Below, in pieces: positions 18,114 through 26,439 of a stretch of 64,000 nt of DNA. The position numbers and the translations under genes are program-made. Positions within the stretch are counted from its first letter, which is position 1, and every line of letters begins with the position of its first letter. This stretch comes from AWTP1-13 sp963775835 (lineage in GTDB: Bacteria > Pseudomonadota > Alphaproteobacteria > Rhizobiales > Hyphomicrobiaceae): NCBI GenBank assembly GCA_963775835.1, contig CAVZKV010000015.1, forward strand, positions 372,001 through 436,000, in the 5' to 3' direction. The notes under the pieces are model-generated. The model ran no database searches, was not told the DNA's origin, and worked only from the letters and a program-made list of their open reading frames with translations.

Positions 18114-19345
18114 TCACATTGATCGAGCGATCAGCGGCAGGGTGCGCTCGTTCGGGCGCATGGGGGTCGGCGCGGCCGGCCGCGTTAACCTCGGCTCGCC
18201 CCGCGCAGCCTCAACCTCCGTCCCCATGATCGTATAGGGCGCCCAAAAAAGCGGATGCGCGTGCGTGTAGATTGTTTCGCCCGTTTCGTTCTTGCGCTCC
18301 GAGCCCTCCAGCACGGCCAGCATCGACTGGCGCAGCAATTCGCGGTTAAGCTGCGGATTGTCCGCTTGGCGACGAAACACCCCGGTCACTAGCTCTCGGG
18401 CCGTTGCCGAGTCCACGGGCCAGTTGGTGACCAACAGCGCCCCGCTGCCGGCGTAAAAGAAGGCTCGACCAAGGCCCGAGAGCGCTTCCGCGCCTTGACC
18501 TGCACCCGCCGCCGTATTGCAGGCCGACAGCACCACCCATTCGGCATTGAGCCTGAGCAACAGGATCTCATCCACGGTGAGCGGCCCGTCGCCGTCGATA
18601 GCAGCAACTTCGGGCGCGGTCAGAGCAAGCGCGGGTTGTGTCAAGCCTTCGAGGTCGCCGGGTACTAGGCCGTGGGTGGCGAACACGATGACCCGGTAAC
18701 GCGTAAGATTGATACCCTTCACAATCTTTTCGTTCGCGTCTTTGCCGAGATAGAGCACCTTGCTCGGGTCCGCCTGCAAGGCCGAGGCGATGGCTTTCAA
18801 TTCACCGCCTGTGTCCTCAAGACGTGGCAGAGCGCCGAGGGTGGCGCTGCGTAGCTGCTCGGTACCAATCGCAGCGCGGCGTTTCACCCTGGCACCTCGC
18901 ATAGCATCTGCCGCAATTGGCATGAGGTCAGCAGCTCTGGCCTCCGTCGCCTGCGCGACGCTAAAATATGGATCGCCGAAACCGACGATTTGCTCGCGCT
19001 TCGCTGAGGGGAACCGCGACATTACGCAAAGTGCGCAGTGCCGCTGCCGAGGGCATAGCCACAACGGCGTGGGTTCGCGCCAGCCACTGCACGTTGCGAT
19101 CGCGGCGAAGTAGGGCTCTCCTTCGATCTTTGCTGCGACCTTGGCGGGTTCGGTGGGAAGGAGGCTCAAAGGGAGCAGACCAAGGGCACCGTTGGTCACC
19201 ACGATCAGGGTCTTGGCATCGCCAGCTCTGCGCGACGGGTTCCATCAAGAGCTTGTACAACTCATGCGCGGCCACCACGTCGAAGTTCGGGATATCGCTG
19301 ACCGACTCCAAAACGGGGGGATCAAGCGCGGCCCGTAACGCTCAA
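18114..19345 (-). pseudogene. CHAT (caspase-like) domain protein, frameshifted and 5'-short
   Basis: The main frame (from 19202) encodes a CHAT peptidase-like domain. A conserved His lies in VIVFATHGL and a Cys in WVVLSACNTAAG, the caspase-fold dyad, followed by GLGRAFFYAGSGALLVTNWP. The expected upstream part (RAALDPPVLESVSDIPNFDV, AAHELYKLLMEPVA) lies in another frame. Around 19004-19094 the main frame is scrambled, while another frame supplies VQWLARTHAVVAMPSAAALR, so two compensating shifts bracket that block. No TPR region fits in the 110 bases left before the cyclase gene. CHAT proteins cleave partners or act in bacterial cell-death and signalling pathways. Whether the breaks are real or sequencing errors is unclear. 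Confidence 0.75.
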
Positions 19346-19457
19346 CAGCATCGCAACGAGCTCTGACGTGGAAGAGCGCTAGCCATCGATACCGACCGGA
19401 CCGAAGCAGCCTTTCTCCAACGGGCAAAATGCGGATGTTGGATGATTTATGCACCCG

Positions 19458-21623
19458 CTACTTGCTGGCGAGATTGTGCACGGGCGTCCAGTTGTGGGCA
19501 TGACCCGATTGCAGCTGGTGTTGCGCACGCGCATAAAAGCGCGCAGCCGGCGGATCTTCGCGTGCAAAAGTAGCAAACGCCTCCACCGCGCCGGCAAAAT
19601 CAGCCGAACGCCAGCGCATCAAGCCTAAAGCATAGCGCGCCGCGCACTCTCTCTGCCAGGTTGTTTCCTGATCGCGGTGGGCCAACGGCTCGAAGATCAC
19701 GACCGGCTCCTGCCGGCCCACAACGCGGATGGTGTCGAGTTCGCGCCAAACGATGGCCGACCCCGCCGTCTTCGCCGTCTCGGCCGAAGCGATGATCGAG
19801 GTACCGTAGAATTTGTTGGCGCCTTCGAGTTGCGAGGCGAGATTGGCGGCGTCACCCATGACGGTATAGTTGAAGCGCTGGCGTGAGCCGATATTGCCAA
19901 CCAGCGCCGAACCGGTGTGCAAGCCGATCCGTTGTTGCAAGCGGTGGCCTTGGAACAGCGCCGGCGTCGCGCAATTCAGTGCGTGTAGGCGCGCTTGCGC
20001 GGCGAGGGCCGCCTTGACCGCGTTCAGGGCATGATCGGCATCCTCCACCGGAGCGCCGAAGACCCCATCAATGCCATCTCCAACGTATTTGTCTACAAAG
20101 CCACCGTACTCGCCAATTATGTCGGTCATGGCCGAGAGATATTCGTTCATGAGCGCAACAAGTTCGGCGGGGCCCGCTTGTTCGGATATGCCGGAAAAGC
20201 CGGCCAGGTCCGATCGATATAGACTGACGATACGGATTTCACCGCCGAGGGTCGGCATAGTCTCCGAACGCATCATTTTCTCAATGAGCGCGGGAGCAAG
20301 ATAGAATGCGAAGTTGCGGCGTAGCAGGCGCTTGTCCTTGTCGGTCACCATGAACCTGTAGGCCACGGCTGCCACCAGGGCCAAGAGTGCCGAGGTCTCG
20401 ATGGTGACGATCGGCAACACCAAGGCCTTGGCAAATAGCATGACGGCGCTTGCCAGCCCCACGAGCAAGCCCAGCCCCACCACAAGAGCCGCCACGGGGA
20501 AGCTGAACATAAAGACGGCGGCGACGGCGAAGGCGGACAGGAACAGGCCAACTGCCCAATTTGCAAAGGTGCCGAGGTCGCTCAACCCCGCGTGCTGCAA
20601 TAAGTTCCTGACCGCCGTCGCGTGGACATAGACGCCCGGGATCGAGGGTCTGATAAATTTCGGTTGCGCGGGTGGCGCAGCTCCCGCGCAGCGTTCGCCA
20701 GTGACCTGCTCGCTGCCCGTGGCAAAGCGCTTGGACGTCAGGACCCGATCTTCCAGGTCAAGCCATACCCCAAGCAATACGACGCGACCCGCGAAGTGGC
20801 GTTGAAAATACGCAGCATCCCCGTTTTCCCAACATCGCCACAAATCCACGAAGGCATAGGTGGGTAGGTCTTGGCTGCCACCGTCGAAGTTCAAGGTCAA
20901 GGTGTTCGGCACGATCTCTGGCACGCGATAAGTGCCAATCTGAAAACCATGCTCATAGGTCACTGGAACACCCTGCATTCGTGCGGCTAGCTCGACGTCC
21001 ATGGAGGGAACGGCACGACCGTCGATCGTCAGTGTCAACGGGATGCGGCGCACGATGCCGTCGGGGTCCGTATAAAGGTTCAGCGGGCGGATATTCTCTC
21101 GATTTGCAACGGCCAACCGTTGTGCGTCCGATGGCCCTAATGGCCGCTCTTGGGCTTGGACTTCTCCCAACACCAGTTTGCCTTGTCCCGCGGCGCTTGC
21201 CACCGCCCGCAGAAAATCACGGTCGAAGCCCCGCAGTCGGGCACCCAGCGTCTCCGCGCCAAACGGGATCTCGGATTGCTCAATCGTGCTTGGAAAGACG
21301 ACATCGAGGCCGATCACGCGTGCGCCGCCGTCGACGATCGCCGTGATGACGCGGCCAATTTCCCGCGTCCAAGCGACGCTCGGCGTCCCCGCAAATGGCT
21401 TGCTTCGATAGGTGTCCTCGTCGAACACGACGACCGCCACCGGTGCTGGTGCCGGGTCCCGACGCGGTCCCAGCGTCGCCCAGCGAAGCCAAGTCAACAC
21501 ATCGATTGAAAGGCCGTTGAGCCATTGGGCAGGTGGAAGGGGCACCACTGCGCTCGCAAGCGAGGCGATCAGCAGAAGGGCCAAGATTTGGCGACGGTGC
21601 AAACGGGGCACGTCCACCTGCAC
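19458..21623 (-). CDS. CHASE2-domain adenylate/guanylate cyclase
   Basis: A 721-residue membrane sensor. A first hydrophobic segment lies at about 12-32. The extracytoplasmic CHASE2 domain covers about 35-350 (VVVFDEDTYR, VIGLDVVFP, RVVLLGVWLD), and three membrane helices lie near 356-376, 378-398 and 405-423. The class III cyclase domain spans about 460-645. The metal aspartates are Asp472 in YRSDLAGFSG and Asp516 in KYVGDGIDG, with NYTVMGDAANLASQLEG after them. A Thr replaces the usual adenine-specifying Asp, so cAMP versus cGMP is undecided. The tail has a TPR-like repeat (RYALGLMRWRSADFAGAVEAF). It starts 5 bases after the FecR-like gene stop, so these are one operon, with CHAT downstream. 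Confidence 0.9.
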   Translation of the reverse strand: MQVDVPRLHRRQILALLLIASLASAVVPLPPAQWLNGLSIDVLTWLRWATLGPRRDPAPAPVAVVVFDEDTYRSKPFAGTPSVAWTREIGRVITAIVDGGARVIGLDVVFPSTIEQSEIPFGAETLGARLRGFDRDFLRAVASAAGQGKLVLGEVQAQERPLGPSDAQRLAVANRENIRPLNLYTDPDGIVRRIPLTLTIDGRAVPSMDVELAARMQGVPVTYEHGFQIGTYRVPEIVPNTLTLNFDGGSQDLPTYAFVDLWRCWENGDAAYFQRHFAGRVVLLGVWLDLEDRVLTSKRFATGSEQVTGERCAGAAPPAQPKFIRPSIPGVYVHATAVRNLLQHAGLSDLGTFANWAVGLFLSAFAVAAVFMFSFPVAALVVGLGLLVGLASAVMLFAKALVLPIVTIETSALLALVAAVAYRFMVTDKDKRLLRRNFAFYLAPALIEKMMRSETMPTLGGEIRIVSLYRSDLAGFSGISEQAGPAELVALMNEYLSAMTDIIGEYGGFVDKYVGDGIDGVFGAPVEDADHALNAVKAALAAQARLHALNCATPALFQGHRLQQRIGLHTGSALVGNIGSRQRFNYTVMGDAANLASQLEGANKFYGTSIIASAETAKTAGSAIVWRELDTIRVVGRQEPVVIFEPLAHRDQETTWQRECAARYALGLMRWRSADFAGAVEAFATFAREDPPAARFYARAQHQLQSGHAHNWTPVHNLASK

Positions 21624-21628
21624 CTGAT

Positions 21629-22300
21629 TTAGGGAGGAGACAGCCGCACAAGCCGACTGAGGATCGAGAGCGAGCCGGCCTCTGCCGAATGATCAACTTT
21701 GAACGTGATTTCGCGTGGACCCACTCTGGCGCGATAAAGGCCCCCGGCGCTCAAAACGACGTTGCTGCCGGCAAGATCGACAAACCCTCCACACGACGCA
21801 TTTGCTTGTGGAACCGGTATGGTGATGTGAGCTTCTGTCCTGTCGAGGCGCTCGATGGCGAGACTGCCTGCGCCCGACCCTACAAAAACCGGCGATAGGG
21901 CATATACCGTGGGAGATGACCGCGCGGCGTTGGGCATTTTGCGGAAAACCATGGCGCCGCTGCCGGTCGTCTCTTTGGTTGTCCCGTCCCTCTTCCCCGT
22001 GTCGCAACGCACCTTCTGCCGTTCGACGGCCCCGCCGGTAACCTCACTATCCTCTTTGCCGACCAGTACCGTTCCGCCGATGATGACCTCACGCCAACAC
22101 GAGTTGAAATAGCCGATCACCAATCTATCGCGTTCGCCCAATCGAATCGATTGCCCCAATCTTAGATAATCCATGAATTCAATTCCGGCAGTCTTGCTGT
22201 CAATCGCTTCAACAATGGCAACCGGCGCCTGTGCGCCCGCGACCTGTGCAAAGCCAATGACGCTGCAACAGTATGCCAGCGTGGCAATAGGTATTTTCAT
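21629..22300 (-). CDS. Exported FecR-like beta-rich protein
   Basis: The 223-residue product has a signal peptide (MKIPIATLAYCCSVIGFAQV, cleavage near AGA-QA). Residues about 40-85 (YLRLGQSIRLGERDRLVIGY then CWREVIIGGTVLVG) look like a FecR-type strand-rich domain with a Cys pair spaced by about 40 residues. A C-terminal part (about 130-215) reads as another beta-sandwich. The start at 22300 is preferred because the longer frame to 22390 has no signal. It ends 5 bases before the CHASE2 cyclase gene, implying translational coupling and a shared periplasmic signal. FecR similarity is by pattern only. Confidence 0.65.
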   Translation of the reverse strand: MKIPIATLAYCCSVIGFAQVAGAQAPVAIVEAIDSKTAGIEFMDYLRLGQSIRLGERDRLVIGYFNSCWREVIIGGTVLVGKEDSEVTGGAVERQKVRCDTGKRDGTTKETTGSGAMVFRKMPNAARSSPTVYALSPVFVGSGAGSLAIERLDRTEAHITIPVPQANASCGGFVDLAGSNVVLSAGGLYRARVGPREITFKVDHSAEAGSLSILSRLVRLSPP

Positions 22301-22940
22301 TTTGCAAAGTCCCGCACGCAGCCTCGCAGACCCGGACGTATTCTTTTCGTTATCCCACGAGGCCGGTGATAAGACTTGCAGACGCCCCATTTTCGGTCAA
22401 TTGACTTTGGTGACGGCCCCCAGGGTAAACCGAACCAGGCCGCCTGTGCGGCGCACCCCTGAAAGGCCCAGTTAGGCGGAGCGGCCCGGGGTTTTCCAGT
22501 TTGACAGGGCTCGCGAGAGCCTCGACCGCAACCCGTCACGGGGTCAGGCGCGGTCAAAAATACGAGGCTGGTCTATCGTGCCTTCGGGCGTTCGCCCGAG
22601 CTTCGACGTGGCTCGCGAACCGATCCCTACAAGCTTCCGACCTTGTGCTGATGTGGGCAAGCGAGCCTTGCCTATGCCGGCCCAGGGCTGCCGCTGCGCG
22701 AGGATGTTCACGCGCGCTGGAACCCGAATGCGGCTTGCGGTCGAAGACGCAGCCAGCGCATCACCCGCGGGGGGAGCCATGTCGTGCGGCCGAGGTCGCG
22801 CGGCCGAGCGCAGGGAGCGCAGAGGGGATTTGACGCCCCGGGGAGGGAGAGCCCGCGCCTCTGACAGGCGCCGCCGCGCCCGTCTGCTGCGGGTGAGGGT
22901 CGGCAGGTCGGGGGTCCAGCCTCGCTAGCTTTTGGCCTGC
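22301..22940. other. 640-base interval without a convincing gene
   Basis: This lies between the divergently oriented FecR-like gene and the convergent end of the next leftward gene. It should hold the promoter of the FecR-like/cyclase/CHAT set. A hairpin TCGGGCG/CGCCCGA (22584-22599) is visible. Short ORFs on both strands have Arg/Ala-rich, random-looking translations. Confidence 0.6.
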
Positions 22941-23300
22941 TCAATAACGCCAGTGATGGTGGTGCCAGCGATAGGGCTTGTCGACAAAGAAGGCGCGCCG
23001 ATGAGGCCAACGGTAGCCGTCGTCGTAGCCATAGCCGCGATAGACCCTTGGTGCGTAGGCATAGTAGGCCGGGGCATAGGAATAGTAGGTCGGTGCATAG
23101 GCATGGACGGGGGGAGCCGGCTCCGCCTCATAGTAGTAGTTGCGCTCAATGATGCGCTCACGCACCACGGGCGGCGCGGGGCGCTCGATCACGACGTCGC
23201 GTTCGCGATAGACCGGCCCATCGAGATCGGCGGCCAAGGATGGCGCCAAGGGTGCGGTCAAGGCAAAAAGGGGTACCGCAGTCAGAGCAAGCCGACGCAT
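22941..23300 (-). CDS. Exported Tyr/Ala/Pro-rich protein with His-rich end
   Basis: The 119-residue product has a signal peptide (MRRLALTAVPLFALTAPLAP, cleavage after SLA). A charged segment follows (RERDVVIERPAPPVVRERII), then a low-complexity stretch of YAP/YYSYAPAYYAYAP steps, and a C-terminus with RWHHHHWRY that could bind metal. AGGAGCTACCCC precedes the ATG. It resembles small alphaproteobacterial envelope proteins of unknown role and is similar in style to the protein at 125-532. Confidence 0.7.
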   Translation of the reverse strand: MRRLALTAVPLFALTAPLAPSLAADLDGPVYRERDVVIERPAPPVVRERIIERNYYYEAEPAPPVHAYAPTYYSYAPAYYAYAPRVYRGYGYDDGYRWPHRRAFFVDKPYRWHHHHWRY

Positions 23301-23478
23301 GGGGTAGCTCCTTGGATGATCTTCCTAAGGCTCTAAACCCCCATGCCAGCCAAATGGTTGCGCCTCGCGGCCGTGACATCGCACCTTGGGGGTAGCGCCG
23401 CGCGCAGCATTTGCGGGGTTCGGGACCTTGGAAAAGCCCAGATCCTTTGCGATCTGTTTGCTAGCCTGGAGCGCTACC

Positions 23479-23712
23479 ATGAAACACACTCTCGCATTAG
23501 CGACGCTGACTGCCCTGCTGGTCGTGAGTGTGACGCAGTCCTCGCTGGCCGAAGGCCGCACAAGCGACAGGGAAAAGCGCAGCGGGTGTGGCAGTGCCGA
23601 GCGCTGCGGCGGCAACCTCTCGCAGGCCGACCGGGAGAACCTGTCGCGCGCCATGAGCCGCAACGTCCTGCACAGCATCGATGATCGCTTGCGCCGGCAA
23701 CGCTATAACTAG
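23479..23712 (+). CDS. Small exported protein with SRN-x-L-x-SIDD C-terminal motif
   Basis: A 77-residue protein starting MKHTLALATLTALLVVSV after a GGAG, with cleavage near SSLA. The mature chain is charged, with two Cys (CGSAERC) that could form a disulfide. The C-terminus is SRNVLHSIDDRLRRQRYN. The next gene downstream ends with nearly the same block (SRNLLESIDDKLRRQNLGN), so the two neighbours share a terminal module. They are probably co-transcribed (179-base gap, same strand). Function unknown. Confidence 0.65.
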   Translation: MKHTLALATLTALLVVSVTQSSLAEGRTSDREKRSGCGSAERCGGNLSQADRENLSRAMSRNVLHSIDDRLRRQRYN

Positions 23713-23891
23713 TTGGCGCTAAAGACCATCTCCCGACCCTGAGGGCGCGGCGAGCCGTGCAGGCCGCAGGCGGATCGCCGTTGTGTAAAAACAACAGCTA
23801 GGGTCTCCTCCAACCCACCGCGAATCATCGCGCTTGTGAGGCCACCGCCCACCCGTCACAGTGCGCGCTTTGGTGCTGCGTTGGGGGCAGT

Positions 23892-24698
23892 ATGCGTAGC
23901 TTTCGCGCGCGAGCGGGGTGCGTTGCATTGTCTATGCTCGCCGGCTGCGCCACACTTCCCTCCTATCGGGACGACGCGGTCAGCACCGCAGAGATTGCTC
24001 GCCACATCAAATGCGAACTGCGCGAGGCCGCCTGGGCCAGTCCCAGCAACGACTGGCTGCACTCCTGGAATGCCGCCCTCGTGCTCAGCCTCGAGGTGTT
24101 CCACAACGGCGAGGTCGGGGCCGACACCGCCATGGTCTTTCCCATTCGGCAGACGGGCAGGTTCATCCCCAATCTGACCGGCGGGTTCAGCGGCCAGGCG
24201 ACCCGCACCGAGCGCATTAGTTTCAACGAAAGCCTGGCGGCCCTGCACCGGGACCCGAGCCTGCGCTGCGAGGGCCGGGACACGGAGCGGTATGGCCGGC
24301 TCGGCGGCCGGCTCGGCATCGCCGATCTCATCGAGCGGGCGGGGCGAACGCGCAAGGTCGCCAACCTGACGGGCCTGACCCAACTCGACTACAACCTTGA
24401 TTTCATCATCAAGAGCAACGCCGGCTTGGAGCCACGCTTTATCGTCGTGCCGATCGGTAACGACAAATCGCTTGGTGGCGGGCTCAAATTGGCGGGCTCC
24501 AACAGTGATACCCAGACGCTCAAGCTCACTCTCGTGCCCCCGGCGCAGGGGCCCACCGCGCGCGGGCTTGCGACCGGCCCCCGCGGTGCGGGACCGCCGA
24601 TCGCCCCCATGGACGAGGATCGCTTGGAGCGCAGCAAGAGCCGCAACCTGCTGGAAAGCATCGACGACAAGCTACGCCGCCAGAACCTTGGCAATTGA
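23892..24698 (+). CDS. Putative lipoprotein with the shared C-terminal motif
   Basis: The 268-residue product has a lipobox (SMLAGC, Cys19), so it is likely lipidated and sorted by the Lol system, part of which is encoded at 44.9-46.9 kb. The middle (about 40-200) reads as a folded domain of unknown family (AALVLSLEVFHNGEVGADTA; LDYNLDFIIKSNAG). A Pro/Gly/Ala linker (about 215-240) precedes a terminal helix SRNLLESIDDKLRRQ. The domain order resembles outer-membrane lipoproteins with a tethered interaction helix. No catalytic motif is seen. Confidence 0.72.
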   Translation: MRSFRARAGCVALSMLAGCATLPSYRDDAVSTAEIARHIKCELREAAWASPSNDWLHSWNAALVLSLEVFHNGEVGADTAMVFPIRQTGRFIPNLTGGFSGQATRTERISFNESLAALHRDPSLRCEGRDTERYGRLGGRLGIADLIERAGRTRKVANLTGLTQLDYNLDFIIKSNAGLEPRFIVVPIGNDKSLGGGLKLAGSNSDTQTLKLTLVPPAQGPTARGLATGPRGAGPPIAPMDEDRLERSKSRNLLESIDDKLRRQNLGN

Positions 24699-24893
24699 GG
24701 CACGCTGCGCGAGGGTGTCTGATCTTTTGGGGTGAGGGCGCGCCTCGGCGGTGCCCCTCGTTGCGCCCCCGTTGCGTACGGGGGGCCGCCATTGCGACGA
24801 AGGCGCCGGTTGCGTCACCGGTTGCCCTGCGCTAACACCCCCCGGAGCATGCGCACCCGTCACGGGATGGGGCGCAAGCGGAGCCAGGCGGCC

Positions 24894-25259
24894 ATGAACC
24901 AACTCCTGCTGGACTACCTGCCGCTCGCCGTCTTTCTTGGCGTCGCCCTCCTCATCGGCGGGGCGCTGATGGTGGCACCGTTTCTGGTGGCCGTGCGCAA
25001 CCCCGACCCGGAGAAGGTGTCGGCCTACGAGTGCGGCTTTAACGCTTTCGACGACGCGCGCATGAAATTCGACGTGCGCTTCTATCTGGTCTCGATCTTG
25101 TTCATCATTTTCGACCTGGAAGTCGCCTTTCTGTTCCCGTGGGCGGTCGCCTTCAAGCAGGTCGGGGCCTTCGGCTTCTGGTCGATGATGGTGTTTTTGG
25201 GCGTGCTGACCATCGGCTTCATCTACGAGTGGCGCAAGGGTGCGCTGGAGTGGGATTGA
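24894..25259 (+). CDS. nuoA: NADH-quinone oxidoreductase subunit A
   Basis: A 121-residue membrane subunit with three helices. The conserved loop YECGFNAFDDARMKFDVRFY contains the Cys of the quinone-site switch region, and FDLEVAFLFPW is the second helix hallmark. The start at 24894 follows CCAGGCGGCC; longer frames add soluble nonsense. The first gene of the nuo operon. The 195 bases upstream must hold the promoter, but none is obvious by eye. Its TGA overlaps the nuoB ATG by one base. Confidence 0.96.
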   Translation: MNQLLLDYLPLAVFLGVALLIGGALMVAPFLVAVRNPDPEKVSAYECGFNAFDDARMKFDVRFYLVSILFIIFDLEVAFLFPWAVAFKQVGAFGFWSMMVFLGVLTIGFIYEWRKGALEWD

Positions 25260-25810
25260 TGGTGAGCCAGACATCGACATCGCTTGTACAGCGCCCGAGC
25301 GGGCTCGTTGCCCCGGCGGCCCAGTCCTTCAGCGACGTCTCCGCCCAGCTCGCCGACAAGGGCTTCCTGGTCACGACCACGGACGACCTCATCAATTGGG
25401 CGCGGACGGGCTCGCTGATGTGGATGACCTTCGGCCTTGCCTGCTGCGCCGTCGAGATGATGCAGGCCTCGATGCCGCGCTGGGATCTCGAGCGCTTCGG
25501 CTTCGCGCCCCGCGCCTCACCGCGTCAGTCCGACGTGATGATCGTGGCGGGAACGTTGTGCAACAAGATGGCGCCCGCGCTGCGCAAGGTCTACGACCAG
25601 ATGCCCGAGCCGCGCTACGTCATTTCGATGGGAAGCTGCGCCAACGGCGGGGGCTACTACCACTACTCCTATTCGGTGGTGCGCGGTTGCGACCGCATCG
25701 TGCCCGTTGACGTCTATGTGCCAGGCTGCCCGCCGACGGCGGAGGCGCTGGTCTACGGCGTGCTGCTGTTGCAACGCAAGATCCGGCGAACCGGGACGAT
25801 CGAACGCTAG
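25259..25810 (+). CDS. nuoB: NADH-quinone oxidoreductase subunit B
   Basis: A 183-residue subunit carrying the N2 [4Fe-4S] cluster next to the quinone site. Ligand Cys residues are in GLACCAVEM (a tandem pair), SMGSCANGGG and YVPGCPPTAE. The ATG overlaps the nuoA stop (TGATG), giving coupled translation. Confidence 0.97.
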   Translation: MVSQTSTSLVQRPSGLVAPAAQSFSDVSAQLADKGFLVTTTDDLINWARTGSLMWMTFGLACCAVEMMQASMPRWDLERFGFAPRASPRQSDVMIVAGTLCNKMAPALRKVYDQMPEPRYVISMGSCANGGGYYHYSYSVVRGCDRIVPVDVYVPGCPPTAEALVYGVLLLQRKIRRTGTIER

Positions 25811-25843
25811 CCCGCCCGGCCCAAGCCCTGGACACGGCCCCTC

Positions 25844-26437
25844 ATGCTCGACCAACTCGCCCAGCACGTCGCGGCTCTCCTAGGTCCCAACTGCGTCAGC
25901 CAGCGGCTTCAATTCGGCGAGCTCACGCTGGTCGTGCCCGCCGCTTCCGTGCTCTCGGTGCTGCGCGCCTTGCGGGACGACGCGGGCTGCCGGTTTGAGC
26001 AACTCGTCGACATCTGCGGCGTCGACTACCCGGAGCGGGAGAAACGCTTCGATGTCGTCTACCACCTGCTCTCGCCGCGCAAGAACCAGCGCCTACGCAT
26101 CAAATGCGAGATCGACGATGCGACGCCCGTGCCGAGCGTGGTCGAGCTTTATCCTGTCGCCAATTGGTACGAGCGGGAGGCCTACGACATGTACGGCATC
26201 CTGTTCTCCGGACACCCGGACCTGCGTCGCATCCTGACCGACTACGGCTTCCAGGGTTTCCCGCTGCGCAAGGATTTCCCGCTTACGGGCTATGTCGAGG
26301 TGCGCTACGACGATGCGCAAAAGCGCGTCGTCTACGAGCCGGTCCGGCTGACCCAGGAGTTTCGTTCGTTCGACTTCCTGAGCCCCTGGGAGGGGACCCA
26401 GTACGTGCTCCCCGGTGACGAAAAGGCAAAGCAGTAG
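25844..26437 (+). CDS. nuoC: NADH-quinone oxidoreductase subunit C
   Basis: A 197-residue peripheral 30-kDa subunit. It carries the family signature ERE(A/T)YDMYGI (here WYEREAYDMYGILFSGHPD) followed by RRILTDYGFQGFPLRKDFPL. It packs against NuoD at the hinge of the hydrophilic arm. Separate from nuoD here, as in most alphaproteobacteria, rather than fused as in E. coli. Two bases separate it from nuoD. Confidence 0.97.
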   Translation: MLDQLAQHVAALLGPNCVSQRLQFGELTLVVPAASVLSVLRALRDDAGCRFEQLVDICGVDYPEREKRFDVVYHLLSPRKNQRLRIKCEIDDATPVPSVVELYPVANWYEREAYDMYGILFSGHPDLRRILTDYGFQGFPLRKDFPLTGYVEVRYDDAQKRVVYEPVRLTQEFRSFDFLSPWEGTQYVLPGDEKAKQ

Positions 26438-26439
26438 CA

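Noticed and set aside
22544..22928. Short frames on both strands in the 22.3-22.9 kb gap
   Set aside because: Arg/Ala-rich random-looking translations, no start signal and no homology recognised.
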